Source of the DNA: Ruminococcaceae bacterium UBA5579
GTDB lineage: Bacteria; Bacillota; Clostridia; Oscillospirales; Ruminococcaceae
NCBI GenBank assembly: GCA_002425305.1
Contig: DILZ01000062.1
Location: 1-6,066, forward strand
DNA length: 6,066 nt
Direction of reading: 5' to 3'
In this document: positions 3,760-6,066 of the stretch, piece after piece
Layout of the letters: every line of letters starts with the position of its first letter
How positions within the stretch are numbered: the first letter of the stretch is position 1
Notes under the pieces: model-generated
The model's database searches: none
Told to the model about the DNA's origin: nothing
Seen by the model: only the letters and a program-made list of their open reading frames with translations
Program-made: the position numbers and the translations under genes

Positions 3760-6066
3760 TCACTCTCCCGAAAGCATAGCTCTCGGCGCGATCTTCTTCA
3801 CGCGCAGCGACAGCAGGCACGCCGCACCGAACGCGACAAGGATAAGTCCCGCGCCTGCGATGACGTTAAACAGCACCGACACCTCAAACGTGCTTTTCAC
3901 AACGCCTATGCCGCCCAAAAACAAAGCTATAAGCGGATTTACGACGAACGTGCCAGCGGCAACGCCGACCGCCGTTGAAATAATTATCGGCGGCATAAAG
4001 CTGAGAGCCGTCTGCAAAACGAGCTGACTTGTCGTGTAGCCCAATGCTTTGAGTATGCCGTAGTCGCGCTTTTTGTTGTTCAGCAGCATTTTCACAAGCA
4101 GATACAGCACGAACAGTATTATCAGTGCGCTTAGAACGAGTATCACGATAACTATCACGGTCACGAGCGACGTATATACGCCCAGGCCTTCATCAACATA
4201 CCTTTGTATCTTGTCGGTATCCAGTATTTTATGCCCGAAGCGTTCGCGTATTTCGTTGTCAAACGCGTCAATGTCCGTGCCATCTTTTAAATTGATATAA
4301 TATGTTATATAGTAGAAATCGGTGAGCTTTTCAAAGCCCTCGTTTGTCAGAAGACAGTCTTCTCCGAGATCGTTACAACACTGCGTATATCCCGTGATAA
4401 GATAGACTGCGCTTTCCCCTTCATAGGACAGAGTGATCTCCCCGCCGATCTTCAGGTCCTTTTCCTTCGCGTATTTCGCGCCGACCGCGACTTCGTTTGC
4501 GTATTTCGGGAAACGCCCCTCTATAATGAATTTTTGATTGCTTATTTGGGAAGGATCGTCCGAATACTTCAACCAAAGCTCCGAGCCCCCCTTGTGAAAA
4601 ACGATATCCCCCGAAAACTGATATAGCTTTTCAATTCGGCTGTCGTCCCGCATTTCACTCACAAAGCTGTCCTTATTGCTTTTGTCGATCATCACGGCAT
4701 AATCCGCCGTTTCGCCCAATATCATATCCAGCAGCGGTTTGTTGGTTTCGATAACGTTTTTGTACATTACTCCCGCAAAAACCATTATCAGCGATAGAAC
4801 GAGCATAGTCACGCAGACGGTAACGTTCTGCTTGACCCCGGAAAGCGTAGTTTTCAATGCTAGCGCGGCGTTCGGCGGCATTTTAGTTTTATCCAGCGGA
4901 ATGTGATTTTTCCTGAAGCTGTGTGTGGATATTCCTTGACGGAGCGCGGTTATCGGCTCTATTTTCTTAACGCTTCTCGCCGACAGATAAACCGCAAGCG
5001 CGACCGCTCCGACGATCGAAGCTGCCGTGATAAGACAGGGTATCGGCAGAAAACGCACCTTATAGGGGATGCCCGTCTGTGCGTTCATCATATCAGCGAC
5101 ATACGGGAAAACCGTATACGACAGCGCGATCCCGACAACGGACGCGGCAAGTGCTATCCCCGAAAACTGCTCCGCCTGCGCCGAAATAAGCTGACGGCTC
5201 GTGTAGCCTACCGCCTTCAGCGCGCCGAGGTTCTGCATATTCTCCTTAATGTAATTTACAACGTTTGAGGAGATGACCACAAGCGCTATAAGTATGATAA
5301 TAAACGCCATTCCGCTTATTATCGCCGCGCTGATGGATTGAGAGATATACCGCGTAGTGGAAACCATTTCATATGTATTGCTTTCGAAATACATATCGGG
5401 AAATTCATCAAGCAGCGCGTTTTTGATCTCGTTCTCAAACTTAAGGCTTTGAGAAGCGTCTTGCAGCCTTATTGAAACGCAGGATGTCTTATTGTACGGT
5501 CTGCTCTCGCAAAGCTCGTCGTATTTATCCGCAGTCAGAAGATAACCTATCATTCCGCAGTTGTCGCTGCCCATCATAGGGCTGTTCACAAAGCCGCAGA
5601 CGGTGTAGGTGGAATAATCGTCGTTTGAGCCGATCTTGTATTCATAGCCGATTTGGGTCTGATATGGTTCGTCTCCCTTATAGATGATCGGAAGATAAAT
5701 CCCGCTTGTATACTCACCCTCCTCGACTATCTCGAATTTCCCGACGTTTCTGGAAAGCGCGGTATCCTTATCAAAAAAAAGATAGCGCAGTACGATAGTG
5801 TCCGTAACGCAGTATTCCGAAACGTCCGGAGAATTGTCTAGCTTGCCCTTCAGAACATCGACCACGTTATCCTCCGCTCTAAACAAGAGTGTAACGTGTC
5901 CGTCGTTGAGCCTGTCGTGCGTTCGCTTAAAATTAGCCTTGTAATCGGTGCCGAGCATCAGCCACAAATTCATCATAACCGAGGCGAGCAGCACAAGCAC
6001 GATTATAGCGGCGGTCTGCCCTTTTGCCTTGCGGATATTTGACCGCGCGAGTATCGAGCTTTTACT
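3760..6066 (-). CDS. FtsX-family ABC transporter permease, N-terminus cut by window edge
   Basis: Membrane subunit of an ABC transporter of the MacB/FtsX type. The frame stays open to base 6066, so the start is outside; 768 residues are visible and only a few are probably missing. The first visible part, SKSSILARSNIRKAKGQTAA, is the usual cytoplasmic lead-in. Membrane segments appear at about residues 19-38, 245-268, 303-326, 342-364, 415-435, 632-660, 685-720 and 730-753. Large outer domains lie at about 39-244 and 436-630. Two FtsX units are evident: each has an ALKAVGYTSRQL or ILKALGYTTSQL loop and ends in VKKIEPITAL or VKKIAPRAML. The second outer domain has a QCCNDLGEDC cysteine cluster. 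No ATPase domain is fused; a partner ATPase gene is expected upstream, beyond the window. The substrate cannot be told from sequence; peptide export or antimicrobial resistance is possible. It converges on rmuC. Confidence 0.92.
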   Translation of the reverse strand, partial: SKSSILARSNIRKAKGQTAAIIVLVLLASVMMNLWLMLGTDYKANFKRTHDRLNDGHVTLLFRAEDNVVDVLKGKLDNSPDVSEYCVTDTIVLRYLFFDKDTALSRNVGKFEIVEEGEYTSGIYLPIIYKGDEPYQTQIGYEYKIGSNDDYSTYTVCGFVNSPMMGSDNCGMIGYLLTADKYDELCESRPYNKTSCVSIRLQDASQSLKFENEIKNALLDEFPDMYFESNTYEMVSTTRYISQSISAAIISGMAFIIILIALVVISSNVVNYIKENMQNLGALKAVGYTSRQLISAQAEQFSGIALAASVVGIALSYTVFPYVADMMNAQTGIPYKVRFLPIPCLITAASIVGAVALAVYLSARSVKKIEPITALRQGISTHSFRKNHIPLDKTKMPPNAALALKTTLSGVKQNVTVCVTMLVLSLIMVFAGVMYKNVIETNKPLLDMILGETADYAVMIDKSNKDSFVSEMRDDSRIEKLYQFSGDIVFHKGGSELWLKYSDDPSQISNQKFIIEGRFPKYANEVAVGAKYAKEKDLKIGGEITLSYEGESAVYLITGYTQCCNDLGEDCLLTNEGFEKLTDFYYITYYINLKDGTDIDAFDNEIRERFGHKILDTDKIQRYVDEGLGVYTSLVTVIVIVILVLSALIILFVLYLLVKMLLNNKKRDYGILKALGYTTSQLVLQTALSFMPPIIISTAVGVAAGTFVVNPLIALFLGGIGVVKSTFEVSVLFNVIAGAGLILVAFGAACLLSLRVKKIAPRAMLSGE

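Noticed and set aside
5998..6000. GTG at 6000 as the start of the permease
   Set aside because: The frame stays open to the window edge, and the upstream residues (ARSNIRKAKGQTAA) are the standard cytoplasmic lead-in of this family. The GTG falls in the middle of the first membrane segment.
1..6066. A new defence, mobile or signalling system
   Set aside because: All but one gene belong to recognised families with ordinary organisation, and no direct-repeat array, inverted terminal repeats, integrase, reverse transcriptase or toxin-antitoxin pair is visible.

Overview
The window looks like an ordinary chromosomal segment from an anaerobic gut-type Clostridia, most likely a Ruminococcus or Oscillospiraceae relative. 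This is an inference from protein style (a DUF711/UPF0210 protein, an EAL protein with a C-terminal PAS-like domain, a large two-FtsX-domain permease), strong GGGAGG ribosome binding sites, sigma-A type promoters and moderate GC content. I see no phage, insertion sequence, CRISPR, tRNA or rRNA sequence.

Layout: (1) 1-207 (+) is the C-terminal end of a UPF0210/DUF711 gene. It is followed after 13 nt by a 140-codon gene (221-643, +) for a single-pass membrane protein that I do not recognise. A perfect 12-bp hairpin terminator (686-713) lies between this pair and the converging gene. (2) 741-1949 (-) encodes a stand-alone c-di-GMP phosphodiesterase of the EAL type with all expected catalytic residues and a C-terminal PAS-like domain. 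(3) 1950-2210 is a 261-bp divergent control region. It holds two back-to-back promoters, each a perfect TTGACA-17-TATAAT with an extended TGn element, one for the EAL gene and one for rmuC. (4) 2211-3692 (+) encodes an RmuC-family protein with an N-terminal membrane anchor, a long coiled coil containing an internal duplication, and a C-terminal RmuC nuclease-like domain. A GC-rich hairpin (3724-3749) follows. (5) 3760-6066 (-) encodes a large FtsX-family ABC transporter permease. Its 5' end and its presumed partner ATPase lie beyond the right edge.

The genes do not form one pathway. The only regulatory link visible is the shared EAL/rmuC divergent promoter region, whose two halves resemble each other: identical core boxes, an inverted ATTGAGC pair at the two start regions, and leaders of about 73 nt. 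Two start codons were revised from the longest open frame. The EAL protein is placed at the second ATG, directly behind the ribosome binding site. rmuC is placed at 2211, because the longer frame begins upstream of its own promoter.

I found no convincing new multi-gene system. The points most worth a second look are the idealised divergent promoter pair, the duplicated coiled-coil segment in RmuC, the C-terminal domain of the EAL protein, the orphan membrane protein and the cysteine cluster in the permease.
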